Shown: positions 16,220-23,870 of the stretch, piece by piece
How the letters are laid out: every line of letters starts with the position of its first letter
Position numbering within the stretch: position 1 is the first letter of the stretch
DNA from: an uncultured Agromyces sp.
Lineage (GTDB): Bacteria; Actinomycetota; Actinomycetes; Actinomycetales; Microbacteriaceae
Length of the DNA stretch: 64,000 nucleotides
NCBI GenBank assembly: GCA_913053875.1
Contig: CAJXGN010000002.1
Span: forward strand, 124,001-188,000
Reading direction: 5' to 3'
Program-made: the position numbers and the translations under genes
The notes under the pieces: generated by a model
Told to the model about the DNA's origin: nothing
Database searches by the model: none
What the model saw: the letters and a program-made list of their open reading frames with translations, nothing else

Positions 16220-16927
16220 TCAGGCGCCCTCGGCCATCTCGGCGAGGTCTCCGACGGTGGGATGCGACCAGCGCAGCAGTCCCACGGGCACTCCGGCGCG
16301 CTCCGAGACGGCCTCGTGCGTGAGGCATCCGTCGCTCTTCGCCTGCCGGGCCGCCTCGGCGATCGCATCGCGACGACGCTCCTGCCGCGCGGCGATGGCG
16401 GCGCCCGTGTCCCGCGGACGGCGCTCGGACGCACCCCACTCGCCGCGGCGCGGCCGCGCCGTCTCGCCGATGCGCTCGGCCTTCGCCCAGCGTGCCGTGG
16501 CGTCCACGTCGCGCTCCAGCTGGCGCACGAGGTCCTCCGACGAGCGGAACCGCCGCTGCGGGCGCAGGTGCTTCCGCAGGGTCACGATGATCTGCGTGCC
16601 GTAGAGCGACTCCGCGAAGTCGAGCAGGAACGCCTCGAGCAGCCGGACGCCGCTGCGTCCGTAGTAGGTCGGGCGGTGCCCGATCGACACCGCCGCGGCG
16701 AAGCGACGCCCGCCCTCGACCACCACGTCGGCCGCCCAGACGCCGTCGCGGATGCGCAGGCCGGCGGGCAGCACGAGGTTCGCGGTGGGGAACCCCAGGG
16801 TCCGACCGCGCTGGTCGCCCGGCACCACCGTGCCCGCGACCACCGGCTCGGCGCGCTCGAGGTCGATGACGGCGTACTGCTCGGCCACGGGCCGGACGCG
16901 CGGCGGCGCGATCTGCGTGTCGGTCAT
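16220..16927 (-). CDS. Stand-alone riboflavin kinase with C-terminal extension
   Basis: A 235-residue protein. Residues about 25-165 match the riboflavin kinase domain: GRTLGFPTANL (Mg-ATP motif with Thr and Asn), GVWAADV, SIGHRPTYYG, and LLEAFLLDFAESLYG with the catalytic Glu. Bacterial RibF normally fuses this domain to an FMN adenylyltransferase; here the latter is absent, so the product would be FMN rather than FAD. The last approximately 65 residues are unrelated and end with a segment (LTHEAVSERAGVPVGLLRWS) that looks like a helix-turn-helix. The start ATG overlaps the preceding flavin-reductase stop by one base (TGATG), so the two are translationally coupled. It probably supplies FMN to the clustered oxygenases and reductases. 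Confidence 0.85.
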   Translation of the reverse strand: MTDTQIAPPRVRPVAEQYAVIDLERAEPVVAGTVVPGDQRGRTLGFPTANLVLPAGLRIRDGVWAADVVVEGGRRFAAAVSIGHRPTYYGRSGVRLLEAFLLDFAESLYGTQIIVTLRKHLRPQRRFRSSEDLVRQLERDVDATARWAKAERIGETARPRRGEWGASERRPRDTGAAIAARQERRRDAIAEAARQAKSDGCLTHEAVSERAGVPVGLLRWSHPTVGDLAEMAEGA

Positions 16928-17439
16928 CACTCCATGCCCCTCAGGTGTCGATAGGTGCCCTTGTAGAACAGCAGCGGTTCGCGCGTGTGCCACTCGGCCG
17001 GGCTCATCGCGTTCACCCGCCCGATGACGATGTAGTGGTCGCCGGCCTCATGCTCGGCCCAGAGGTCGCAGTCGAGCCACATGAGCGACCCGGCGATGAG
17101 CGGGTTGCCGGCGTGGCTGGGCGTCCACTCGACACCGGCCCACTTGTCGGTGCCGCTGCGGGCGAACTGGCTCGACACGGCGTCCTGGTCGTGGGCCAGC
17201 ACGTTCACCGCGAACCGACCCGCGTCGCGGATCGCGGGGTACGTGGTCGAGGTCGTCATGACGCTGAACGACACCAGCGGCGGCTCCATCGAGACGCTGT
17301 AGAACGACTGGCAGGTGAAGCCGGTCGGCGCACCGCCGGTCATGCCGCTGATCACGGTGATCCCCGACGCGTAGTGCCCGAGCGTGTCGCGGAACGCCCG
17401 CGGATCGAAGGTCGCCCCGGCTGCGATGTCCATGGTCAT
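16927..17439 (-). CDS. Flavin reductase family protein (FMN-dependent, NtaB/DszD-like)
   Basis: A 170-residue flavin reductase domain protein. Seen: FRDTLGHYASGITVIS near residue 16, GFTCQSFYSVSMEPPLVSF in the flavin-binding loop, and GDHYIVIGRV near residue 130. These enzymes use NAD(P)H to make free FMNH2 for partner monooxygenases. ATG 17439 has GAGGAG 6 nt upstream. It is translationally coupled to the riboflavin kinase, and is one of two such reductases in the series. Confidence 0.92.
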   Translation of the reverse strand: MTMDIAAGATFDPRAFRDTLGHYASGITVISGMTGGAPTGFTCQSFYSVSMEPPLVSFSVMTTSTTYPAIRDAGRFAVNVLAHDQDAVSSQFARSGTDKWAGVEWTPSHAGNPLIAGSLMWLDCDLWAEHEAGDHYIVIGRVNAMSPAEWHTREPLLFYKGTYRHLRGME

Positions 17440-17467
17440 GTCCGTCTCCTCGTGGGTGCGGTAGCGG

Positions 17468-17986
17468 TCAGGCGCCTGCGGCGACGGGGCGGATGCCGCC
17501 GGCGACGGCGGTGACGGATGCCCCCCAGCGCGCGAGCCACGCGTCGAGCGCGCCCTCATCGGCGTAGTGCTTGTCCGAGAGGTAGAGCCCCTGCGTGGGC
17601 GTCGTGGCGCCGAGCTCGACGAGCACCGGCTTCAGCAGCAGCTCCGGCGCCATGAAGTGCGCGGGGCCCGCGCCGAGCATCAACGGGATGGCGGTCACGC
17701 CGGCCATCCCGTCGCCGGTCTCGAACTGGTCGAGGAACAGCTTCAGGATGCCGCTGTAGGTCGCCTTGAACGTCGGCGACGCGATCACCACCAGGTCGCT
17801 CGATTTCACGGTGGCGACCGCGTCGCCGACGGCCTGATCACCCCAGCCCATGAGGCCGGGGCCGAGCGTGACGAGGTCGATCTCGTTCCAGCGCTCGGCG
17901 AATGCACGGGCGACCACGCGCCCGGCATCGAGGGTCTTCGAGTCCGGCTTCGGGTTGCCGGCGACGACGGTCACGTTCAGGGTCAT
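17468..17986 (-). CDS. NAD(P)H-dependent FMN reductase (SsuE-like flavodoxin fold)
   Basis: A 172-residue flavodoxin-like protein. VVAGNPKPDSKT (residues 7-18) is the phosphate-binding loop for FMN, SPTFKATYSGILKLFLDQF is the second FMN contact, and the C-terminal part has the SsuE-like hydrophobic interface. SsuE/MsuE reductases feed FMNH2 to sulfonate-type monooxygenases. It lies 27 bp after one flavin reductase and 28 bp before the other, so the locus carries two structurally unrelated kinds of FMN reductase. Confidence 0.9.
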   Translation of the reverse strand: MTLNVTVVAGNPKPDSKTLDAGRVVARAFAERWNEIDLVTLGPGLMGWGDQAVGDAVATVKSSDLVVIASPTFKATYSGILKLFLDQFETGDGMAGVTAIPLMLGAGPAHFMAPELLLKPVLVELGATTPTQGLYLSDKHYADEGALDAWLARWGASVTAVAGGIRPVAAGA

Positions 17987-18013
17987 GCGGGTCTCCTTGC
18001 GGGTCGTGCCGTG

Positions 18014-18526
18014 TCAGGCGGCGAAGTCGTCGGTGGCGGCGAGCAGCGAGCGGAACGCGCGGCCGTGGTAGATGAGCGGCTCGGCGTCGTCGCTGACGGA
18101 GAGGTCGTGCACGTCGAGCACGACCAGGTCGTGGTCGCCCGACGGCACCTCGGCGCGCACCGAGCACTCGAGGGTCAGGACCGATCCGTCGATCGTCACG
18201 GCCCCCTCGGTGCCATGCGTGAGCGCGAGGCCCGCGAAGCGGTCGCGCGAGCGCGAGGCGAGCTGCATGCACGCCGCCTCGTGCCCGGTGGCGAGCACCG
18301 AGACGCCGAGGCGCTGCGCGCGCCGCAGCACCGGCCAGGTGCGCGAGCCGCGCTGCGCGGAGAACAGCACCTGCGGCGGCTCGAACGAGACCCCGACGGT
18401 GAACGACGTCGACACGAAGCCGACCGGCGCGTCGTCGACGATCGCGGTGATCGCGGCGACCCCCGAGGGGAACGCGGCGAAGGCCGACTCGACCAGTGGG
18501 CGTTCGGCCAGCGAGACGGTGCGCAT
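18014..18526 (-). CDS. Flavin reductase family protein
   Basis: A 170-residue split-barrel flavin reductase related to the one at 16927-17439 but clearly diverged: FAAFPSGVAAITAI, GFVSTSFTVGVSFEPPQVLFS, and GDHDLVVLDV are in the same order. First gene after a 276-bp gap, with GAAAGGA 5 nt upstream of ATG 18526, so it probably starts the reductase sub-operon. Possibly the dedicated partner of one of the two NtaA-type monooxygenases upstream. Confidence 0.9.
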   Translation of the reverse strand: MRTVSLAERPLVESAFAAFPSGVAAITAIVDDAPVGFVSTSFTVGVSFEPPQVLFSAQRGSRTWPVLRRAQRLGVSVLATGHEAACMQLASRSRDRFAGLALTHGTEGAVTIDGSVLTLECSVRAEVPSGDHDLVVLDVHDLSVSDDAEPLIYHGRAFRSLLAATDDFAA

Positions 18527-18802
18527 GTCGGTTCCTTTCGTGGTGCTCGTGGTGCGATCAGACTTCGGCGACGAGTGTTGCGTTGATTCGATTGAACCCG
18601 TGTGCAGTTTCTGCCGGGTGACTCCTGCATTGCGCCTGCTTTGCGCCGTCGACGAAACACACGAGACACGCGCCGGCTCGCGACGAATCGAGGCTGACCT
18701 GCACTTTCATGACGCGCGCATGGGTCGTCTCTCGGCCGCCATCGACGATTCCGCCGCCGTGGGCGGCCATCCGCTGAGCGGTCGCACGAGGCATCCGCGC
18801 CG
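18527..18802 (-). promoter_or_regulatory. 276-bp intergenic region upstream of the flavin-reductase genes
   Basis: No gene is supported here. The part nearest the reductase start (about 18570-18660) is markedly less G+C-rich than the surroundings, with GTTGATTCGATTGAAC and TGCATTGCGCCTGCTTTGC, and likely contains the promoter and operator of the reductase sub-operon. I looked for an FMN riboswitch and saw none of its conserved blocks. Confidence 0.45.
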
Positions 18803-20326
18803 TCATGCGCCGTGCTCGCATCGTTCCTCGACCGTGTCGTCCACATGCGACCGCAGGTGGATGGCGGGCATCGCCAGGACGGCGACGAACGCCGGCACGA
18901 CCGCCACGGCCGAGACCGCGAACAGCACGGGCATGCCGTGCAGGTACGCCTCCGCTTCGCTCGCGCCGTCGCCCGTGAGTCCGGTCACGACGGCGGTGAG
19001 CACGGCACCGAGCGCCACGAGGCCGACCGTGCCGCCGAGCACGAAGATCATCAGCACGGTGGCGCCCATGGTGCCGGCCTGGTCCTGTCGGCCCGACACC
19101 TGGGAGGCGAGGATCAGGTTCTGCGTCATCGCTCCGAGTCCGCACGCGAGCAGCACCGTGCCCGCGATCGTGAGCGGTACGGGCGCCAGGTTCACGGCCG
19201 CGAGCACCGCGTTGCCCAGCACCAGCGCGATGCTGCCGAACAGCAGCACTGGCCGGAGCTTGGCCGTACGACTCATGAAGCGCCCGACTCCGAAACCCGT
19301 GACAACGGTCGCGATCGCCATCGGCACGAGCAGCGTGCCCGACACGGCGGGTTGCAGACCGAGCCCGAACTGGAGGTACTGGCTGATGAACACCGACCCG
19401 CTGAACATCGCGCTGCCCGCGGCGAACGCGGCGATGAAGATGGTCGACGTGCGTCGTTGCGCGAACAGCCGGATCGGCAGTACCGGGTCGGAGGCGCGCA
19501 GTTCGACGACGATCAGCGCCGCGAGCGCGATCAGCCCGAGGCCTCCGCTCACCCAGACCAGCCAGGGATGGTCGCCCGCATCCGGCGCCGCCGAGACCGC
19601 GATGAGCAGCGCGGTGATGGCCGTCGGCAGCAGGAACATGCCCGCGTAGTCGGCCGGCCGCGGCTCCACCGGACGCCGGGTCACCTTGAGCGTCGCCGCG
19701 ATCACGATCATCGAGGTCACGGCGAACGGCACGCTGAGCAGGAAGCACCAGCGCCAACCGAGCCAGGAGGTCTGCACGATGATGCCGCCCACGACCGGCC
19801 CGGCCAGGGTCGCAGTGGTCTGCGCCGTCGCCATGAAGGCGTTGACCCGACCACGCTGCCGAGGGGCGACCAGCCCCGCGAGGGTCGCGGCGGTCGAGGT
19901 GAGGATGCCGCCCAGGCCGATGCCCTGCAGGGCGCGCGCCGCGATGAGGATCGGGATGTTCGGTGCGATGCCGGCGAGCAGTGAGCCGACGAGGAAGAAC
20001 GCGAGGCCGGCCTGCACGACGTGCTTCGCCTCGATGCGGTCGGCCAGGCGACCCCAGATCGACGCCGTCGCGGTGTTGCCGAGGATCGTGGCTGCGACGA
20101 TCCAGGTCGACTCGCCGGGCGTGCCCTCCAGGCTCGTCAGGATCGACGGGAGCGCGGTCGCGACGATCGTGCCGCTGAGGCCGGCGACGAACTGCGCGAT
20201 GACGAGGCCCGCGATCGGGGCGATGACCGGCCGCAGCGAGTCCTCGCGGGGCCTCGCCTCGCCGACCGGGCGGCGCCCGCGCCGGCGCAGACGTCTCAGC
20301 CTGCCGGAGGCGACGTCGCGGCTCAT
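18803..20326 (-). CDS. MFS transporter, DHA2 type
   Basis: A 507-residue inner-membrane protein with 13-14 hydrophobic segments. TIVATALPSILTSL in helix 1 and WIVAATILGNTATASIWGRLADR around motif A are typical of DHA2 drug:H+ antiporters. ATG 20326 overlaps the GntR stop (ATGA), so it is translated with the regulator. It could export the substrate, its oxidation product or sulfite, protecting the cell; alternatively it is a general multidrug pump. Confidence 0.9.
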   Translation of the reverse strand: MSRDVASGRLRRLRRRGRRPVGEARPREDSLRPVIAPIAGLVIAQFVAGLSGTIVATALPSILTSLEGTPGESTWIVAATILGNTATASIWGRLADRIEAKHVVQAGLAFFLVGSLLAGIAPNIPILIAARALQGIGLGGILTSTAATLAGLVAPRQRGRVNAFMATAQTTATLAGPVVGGIIVQTSWLGWRWCFLLSVPFAVTSMIVIAATLKVTRRPVEPRPADYAGMFLLPTAITALLIAVSAAPDAGDHPWLVWVSGGLGLIALAALIVVELRASDPVLPIRLFAQRRTSTIFIAAFAAGSAMFSGSVFISQYLQFGLGLQPAVSGTLLVPMAIATVVTGFGVGRFMSRTAKLRPVLLFGSIALVLGNAVLAAVNLAPVPLTIAGTVLLACGLGAMTQNLILASQVSGRQDQAGTMGATVLMIFVLGGTVGLVALGAVLTAVVTGLTGDGASEAEAYLHGMPVLFAVSAVAVVPAFVAVLAMPAIHLRSHVDDTVEERCEHGA

Positions 20327-21099
20327 TCGTCGCCGCGCTGGATGGGCTGGTACAGCCCGTCGTGCCGGAAGTACGTGCGAGCCGCCGCGTAGTAGACGTA
20401 CTGGAGCTCGCGCGGCGTGCCGGTGTCGTCGATGAGCTGCTTCTCGCTGAGGAGGAGGGCCGCGCCCGGCGGAAGGTCGAGCAGGCGGGTCGTCGCCTCG
20501 TCGCCCTGGATGGCCTCGATGGCGGTCGTCGAGCGCGACAGCGGCCGACCGAAGTGCGCGAGGAACGACGACGGGAGGTCGGCGCCGTCCTCGAGCACGA
20601 ACGGTCGCCGCGGCTCGACATCGGGCGCCCAGTAGCAGGTCTCCACGCAGTAGGGCCGTCCGTTCTGCACCAGGAAGTACTCGGCCACCCGCACGGGTGA
20701 GTCCGGGTCGAGGTGCAGCTGCTGGCAGACGACCGGCGAGCCGGGTACCAGCCCCTCGAACAGCACCTGCACCTCGAATCCGAGCGTGGAGCCCTGCGGC
20801 GTGCCGATCTCGACCCCCTCGAACAGCTCCAGGGCGGTCGTGCCGACCCGCGGCGACCGCGTCACCAGGCCGTCCTGTGCGAGCTGCACCAGCGCGCCGC
20901 GCACGGCCGCGCGCGTCGCGTTGAGCTGGGCGCCGAGGTCGGACTCGACGAGCGGATCGCCGCGGCGCACGAGCTTCGTGCGGATCGCCGTGCGCAGCAG
21001 CGCGTACACCCGGCGCGCCTGGTTCTGCTTCGCCCCGCTCGAACGCGATGCGACGGCCCGCCGGTACGCCGAGCGCGCGATGAGCGATTCGTCTTCCAT
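20323..21099 (-). CDS. GntR-family regulator with UTRA domain (HutC type)
   Basis: A 258-residue regulator. A basic N-terminal arm (about 30 residues) is followed by the winged helix (about 30-95, with VESDLGAQLNATRAAVRGALVQL) and a UTRA effector domain (about 115-250) ending in YYAAARTYFRHDGLYQP. ATG 21099 is chosen since AGGAAGG ends 7 nt upstream, rather than ATG 21105. It lies inside the transporter-monooxygenase series, so it probably senses the imported compound or a metabolite and controls the series, possibly at palindromes in 29264-29696. Confidence 0.9.
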   Translation of the reverse strand: MEDESLIARSAYRRAVASRSSGAKQNQARRVYALLRTAIRTKLVRRGDPLVESDLGAQLNATRAAVRGALVQLAQDGLVTRSPRVGTTALELFEGVEIGTPQGSTLGFEVQVLFEGLVPGSPVVCQQLHLDPDSPVRVAEYFLVQNGRPYCVETCYWAPDVEPRRPFVLEDGADLPSSFLAHFGRPLSRSTTAIEAIQGDEATTRLLDLPPGAALLLSEKQLIDDTGTPRELQYVYYAAARTYFRHDGLYQPIQRGDE

Positions 21100-21149
21100 C
21101 AGCATGCCTTCCTCGTCTCCTCCGTGTGGTCGGGCCGCCCGCGTTCCGG

Positions 21150-22478
21150 TCAGAACTCGGCCAGGTGCTCCGAGAGGGTCGACCCCGTGTACTCGGTGCG
21201 CGCGAGGCCGGAACGCTGCAGCTCCGGCACGAGGCCGTCGATGACCTCGTCGACGTAGCGCATCGTGAGCTGCCCGCTGCCCGAGTAGAAGAGGTACCCG
21301 TCGCCCGTCGTGGACTCGAGCACCTCCCCCATGCGGTCGGCGACCGTCTCCGGCGCACCGACCAGCTCGACCGACTCGGTCGTGTCGTCCGCGAGGGCCG
21401 ATCGGAACGTCTTGCCCGCGTTCATGCGCACGAACGTGTCGGTCACGCTCTGGCCGCGCGCATCGAGCTCGGGCAGCGGCTCGTCCAGCGGATACGCCGA
21501 GTAGTCCGTCTCGCCGCCCGACATCAGCGACAGCCGCTGGCGGACCCGCTCGTCGACGCGGGCGCGGTCGGCTTCCCGACGGCGCTGTGCATCGGCATCC
21601 GTGTCGCCCAGCGTGGGCGACACCAGGAAGAGGATCTTGCACTCCTCGGGGTCGCGTCCCGCGGCCTCCATCTCGCGGCGCACGTCGTCGCAGTACTTCC
21701 GCATGTAGTCCTCGCCCTTGGGCAGCGCGACGATGGTCGACGCGTACTTGGCGGCGAAGCGGATGCCTCGCGGCGACCCACCCGCCTGGCAGATGACCGG
21801 CCGGTACTGCGGGCTCGGGATCGTGTTGAGCGGGCCGCGGCTGCGGTGGTACTGACCGTCGTAGTCGACCGTGTGCACCTTGCTCGACTCGATGTACCGG
21901 TCGGCCTCGCGGTCCTGGATGACCGCGTCGCGCTCCCACGACTCCCAGAGCTTCACCACCAGCTCGACGAACTCGTCGGCCATGTCGTAGCGCAGGTCGT
22001 GCGCCGACGCCGAGTCCTTCAGCGCCGCGTCGGAGATGCCGAAGTTCGCCAGCGCCTGGTTGGGGGCGCCGGTGACCACGTTGAGTCCGATACGGCCGCG
22101 GCTGATGTGGTCGAGCGTCGAGATCAGCCGGGCGAGCAGGTACGGCGGGTAGAACGTGGTGTTCGCGGTCGCGATGACCCCGAGGTTGCGCGTCTCCCGG
22201 GTGATGGCCGCCGCGAGCGGCATCGGGTCGTGCTTGGGCGCGCGCGACATCTGGGCCAGCTCGAGCTCGAAGTCCCCGCCGTACGTGTTCGACACGTAGC
22301 TCGAGTCCTCGAGCAGCAGGTAGTCGAGCCGGCCCTCCTCGAGACGCCGGGCGACGTTGATGTGGAAGTCGCCCGACGCCCACGTGTCCGCGGCCCGCCC
22401 CGACCAGGTGCGGTTCCACGACGGCGGGAGGAAGTTGGTGAACCAGCCGAGGTGCATGCGTGGTGCGGATGCGGTCAC
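21150..22478 (-). CDS. FMNH2-dependent monooxygenase, NtaA/SnaA/DszA family (second copy)
   Basis: A 442-residue class C flavin monooxygenase (bacterial luciferase fold). Typical points: MHLGWFTNF near the N terminus, LLLEDSSYVSNTYGG, ISTLDHISRGRIGLNVVTG, ANFG, and CQAGGSPRGIRFAAKYA, the phosphate-loop motif of the NtaA branch. These enzymes hydroxylate or cleave C-N or C-S bonds of aminopolycarboxylates, sulfones or cyclic amides with FMNH2 from a separate reductase. Only 3 bp separate it from the paralogue upstream (22482-23786), so the pair is co-translated and may act in sequence or as a heteromer. Confidence 0.92.
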   Translation of the reverse strand: MTASAPRMHLGWFTNFLPPSWNRTWSGRAADTWASGDFHINVARRLEEGRLDYLLLEDSSYVSNTYGGDFELELAQMSRAPKHDPMPLAAAITRETRNLGVIATANTTFYPPYLLARLISTLDHISRGRIGLNVVTGAPNQALANFGISDAALKDSASAHDLRYDMADEFVELVVKLWESWERDAVIQDREADRYIESSKVHTVDYDGQYHRSRGPLNTIPSPQYRPVICQAGGSPRGIRFAAKYASTIVALPKGEDYMRKYCDDVRREMEAAGRDPEECKILFLVSPTLGDTDADAQRRREADRARVDERVRQRLSLMSGGETDYSAYPLDEPLPELDARGQSVTDTFVRMNAGKTFRSALADDTTESVELVGAPETVADRMGEVLESTTGDGYLFYSGSGQLTMRYVDEVIDGLVPELQRSGLARTEYTGSTLSEHLAEF

Positions 22479-22481
22479 GTG

Positions 22482-23786
22482 TCAGAACTCCATGAGGTTG
22501 TCGCGCAGGTGCGCGTGGTTGTACGAGGTGCGGGTGCGGCCGAGCTGCTGGAGGGCACCCACGAGCCCGTCGGTGATCTCGGTGATGCCACGACGCGAGC
22601 CGCCCGCCGCGATCAGGAATCCGTCGCCCCCGACCTCGTCGAACACGCGGCTCATCTCGGCGGCCACCTTCTCGGGCGTGCCGACGAACGTGGGGTCGGT
22701 GTAGCGGATCGCCCACTTGCCGGCCGCCTCGCGCGGGGTCTTGCCGAGCTTGAGGAACTTCTCCAGCGTCGTGCGGTGCCCGTTCGTGGTGAGCTCCGGG
22801 AACGGCTTGTCGGCGTCGATCTGGGTGAAGTCGATCTCGGTGAGCGCGCCCATGTGGCCCAGCGCCACGTCGACGCCCGCCTGCGTGGGGTGGAGCATCG
22901 CCTCCCAGCGCTCCTTCGCCTCCGCCTCGGTGTTGCCGAGCACCGGCGTGGTGATGAACATGACCTTGCACGAGTCGGGGTCGCGACCGAGGTCGATCAT
23001 GCGACGGCGGATGTCGTCGCGGAACTCGCGCATGTCCTCGATGCCCTGAGCCGCGCTGATGATCGTGTCGGCGTGGGCGGCCGCGAACTGGCGACCGCGG
23101 GGAGACCCGCCCGCCTGGCAGTAGACCGGGCGGCCCTGCGGGGGGCGCGGCACGTTGAGCGGACCGCGCACCTTGAAGTACTCGCCGACGTGGTCGATCG
23201 GGCGGACCTTGTTGTGGTCGACGTACGTGCCGGTCGCGCGGTCCATGACCACCGCGTCCGCGTCCCACGACGACCACAGCTTCTCGGCGACCTCGACGAA
23301 CTCGTCTGCCATCTCATAGCGGGTGTCGTGCTCGTAGAGCTTGTCGAGGTTGAAGTTCTGCGCGGCGCGGTCCTCGCTCGAGGTCACGATGTTCCAGCCG
23401 GCGCGTCCCCCGCTGATGTGGTCGATCGTCGCGATGGCGCGAGCGAGCAGGAACGGCGGGTAGAACGACGTCGACGCGGTCGAGATGATGCCGATGTGCT
23501 CGGTGGCCTTGGCCAGCACCGGGGCGATGCTCAGCGGGTCTCCCTTGGGCGCGTACAGCGAGTGCTTGAGGTCGACCTCCATCGACCCGCCGTAGCCGTC
23601 GGCGACCATCGAGGAGTCCTCGAGCATCGCGTAGTCGAAGCCCGCACGCTCCATGGAGCGCACCCAGTCGATGTGGTAGTCGCCGTTCATCCACTCGCGG
23701 GCCTCGGACTCGAGGACCCACGGGCTGGTCCAGGCCGTGGAGCGGCTGAAGTTCATGAACCAGCCGAGGTGCATCTTCTTTACCAT
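22482..23786 (-). CDS. FMNH2-dependent monooxygenase, NtaA/SnaA/DszA family (first copy)
   Basis: A 434-residue paralogue of the enzyme at 21150-22478, about as diverged from it as family members usually are from each other. Matching landmarks: MHLGWFMNF, LEDSSMVADGYGG, IATIDHISGGRAGWNIVTS, QNFNL, CQAGGSPRGRQFAAAHA. The start ATG 23786 has AGGAAG 8 nt upstream; an in-frame upstream extension to 23861 lacks such a site. It follows the substrate-binding lipoprotein gene by 84 bp and precedes its paralogue by 3 bp, linking uptake to oxidation. Confidence 0.92.
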   Translation of the reverse strand: MVKKMHLGWFMNFSRSTAWTSPWVLESEAREWMNGDYHIDWVRSMERAGFDYAMLEDSSMVADGYGGSMEVDLKHSLYAPKGDPLSIAPVLAKATEHIGIISTASTSFYPPFLLARAIATIDHISGGRAGWNIVTSSEDRAAQNFNLDKLYEHDTRYEMADEFVEVAEKLWSSWDADAVVMDRATGTYVDHNKVRPIDHVGEYFKVRGPLNVPRPPQGRPVYCQAGGSPRGRQFAAAHADTIISAAQGIEDMREFRDDIRRRMIDLGRDPDSCKVMFITTPVLGNTEAEAKERWEAMLHPTQAGVDVALGHMGALTEIDFTQIDADKPFPELTTNGHRTTLEKFLKLGKTPREAAGKWAIRYTDPTFVGTPEKVAAEMSRVFDEVGGDGFLIAAGGSRRGITEITDGLVGALQQLGRTRTSYNHAHLRDNLMEF

Positions 23787-23870
23787 TGGTGCTACTTCCT
23801 GTCTTCTCAGTGCGTGATGGATCGGGAGTGGACGGGTGGGCGACGTGGCAGCGTCGCCCACCCGTCGTCA

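Noticed and set aside
18527..18802. FMN riboswitch in front of the flavin-reductase genes
   Set aside because: None of the conserved RFN-element blocks could be found on the minus strand.
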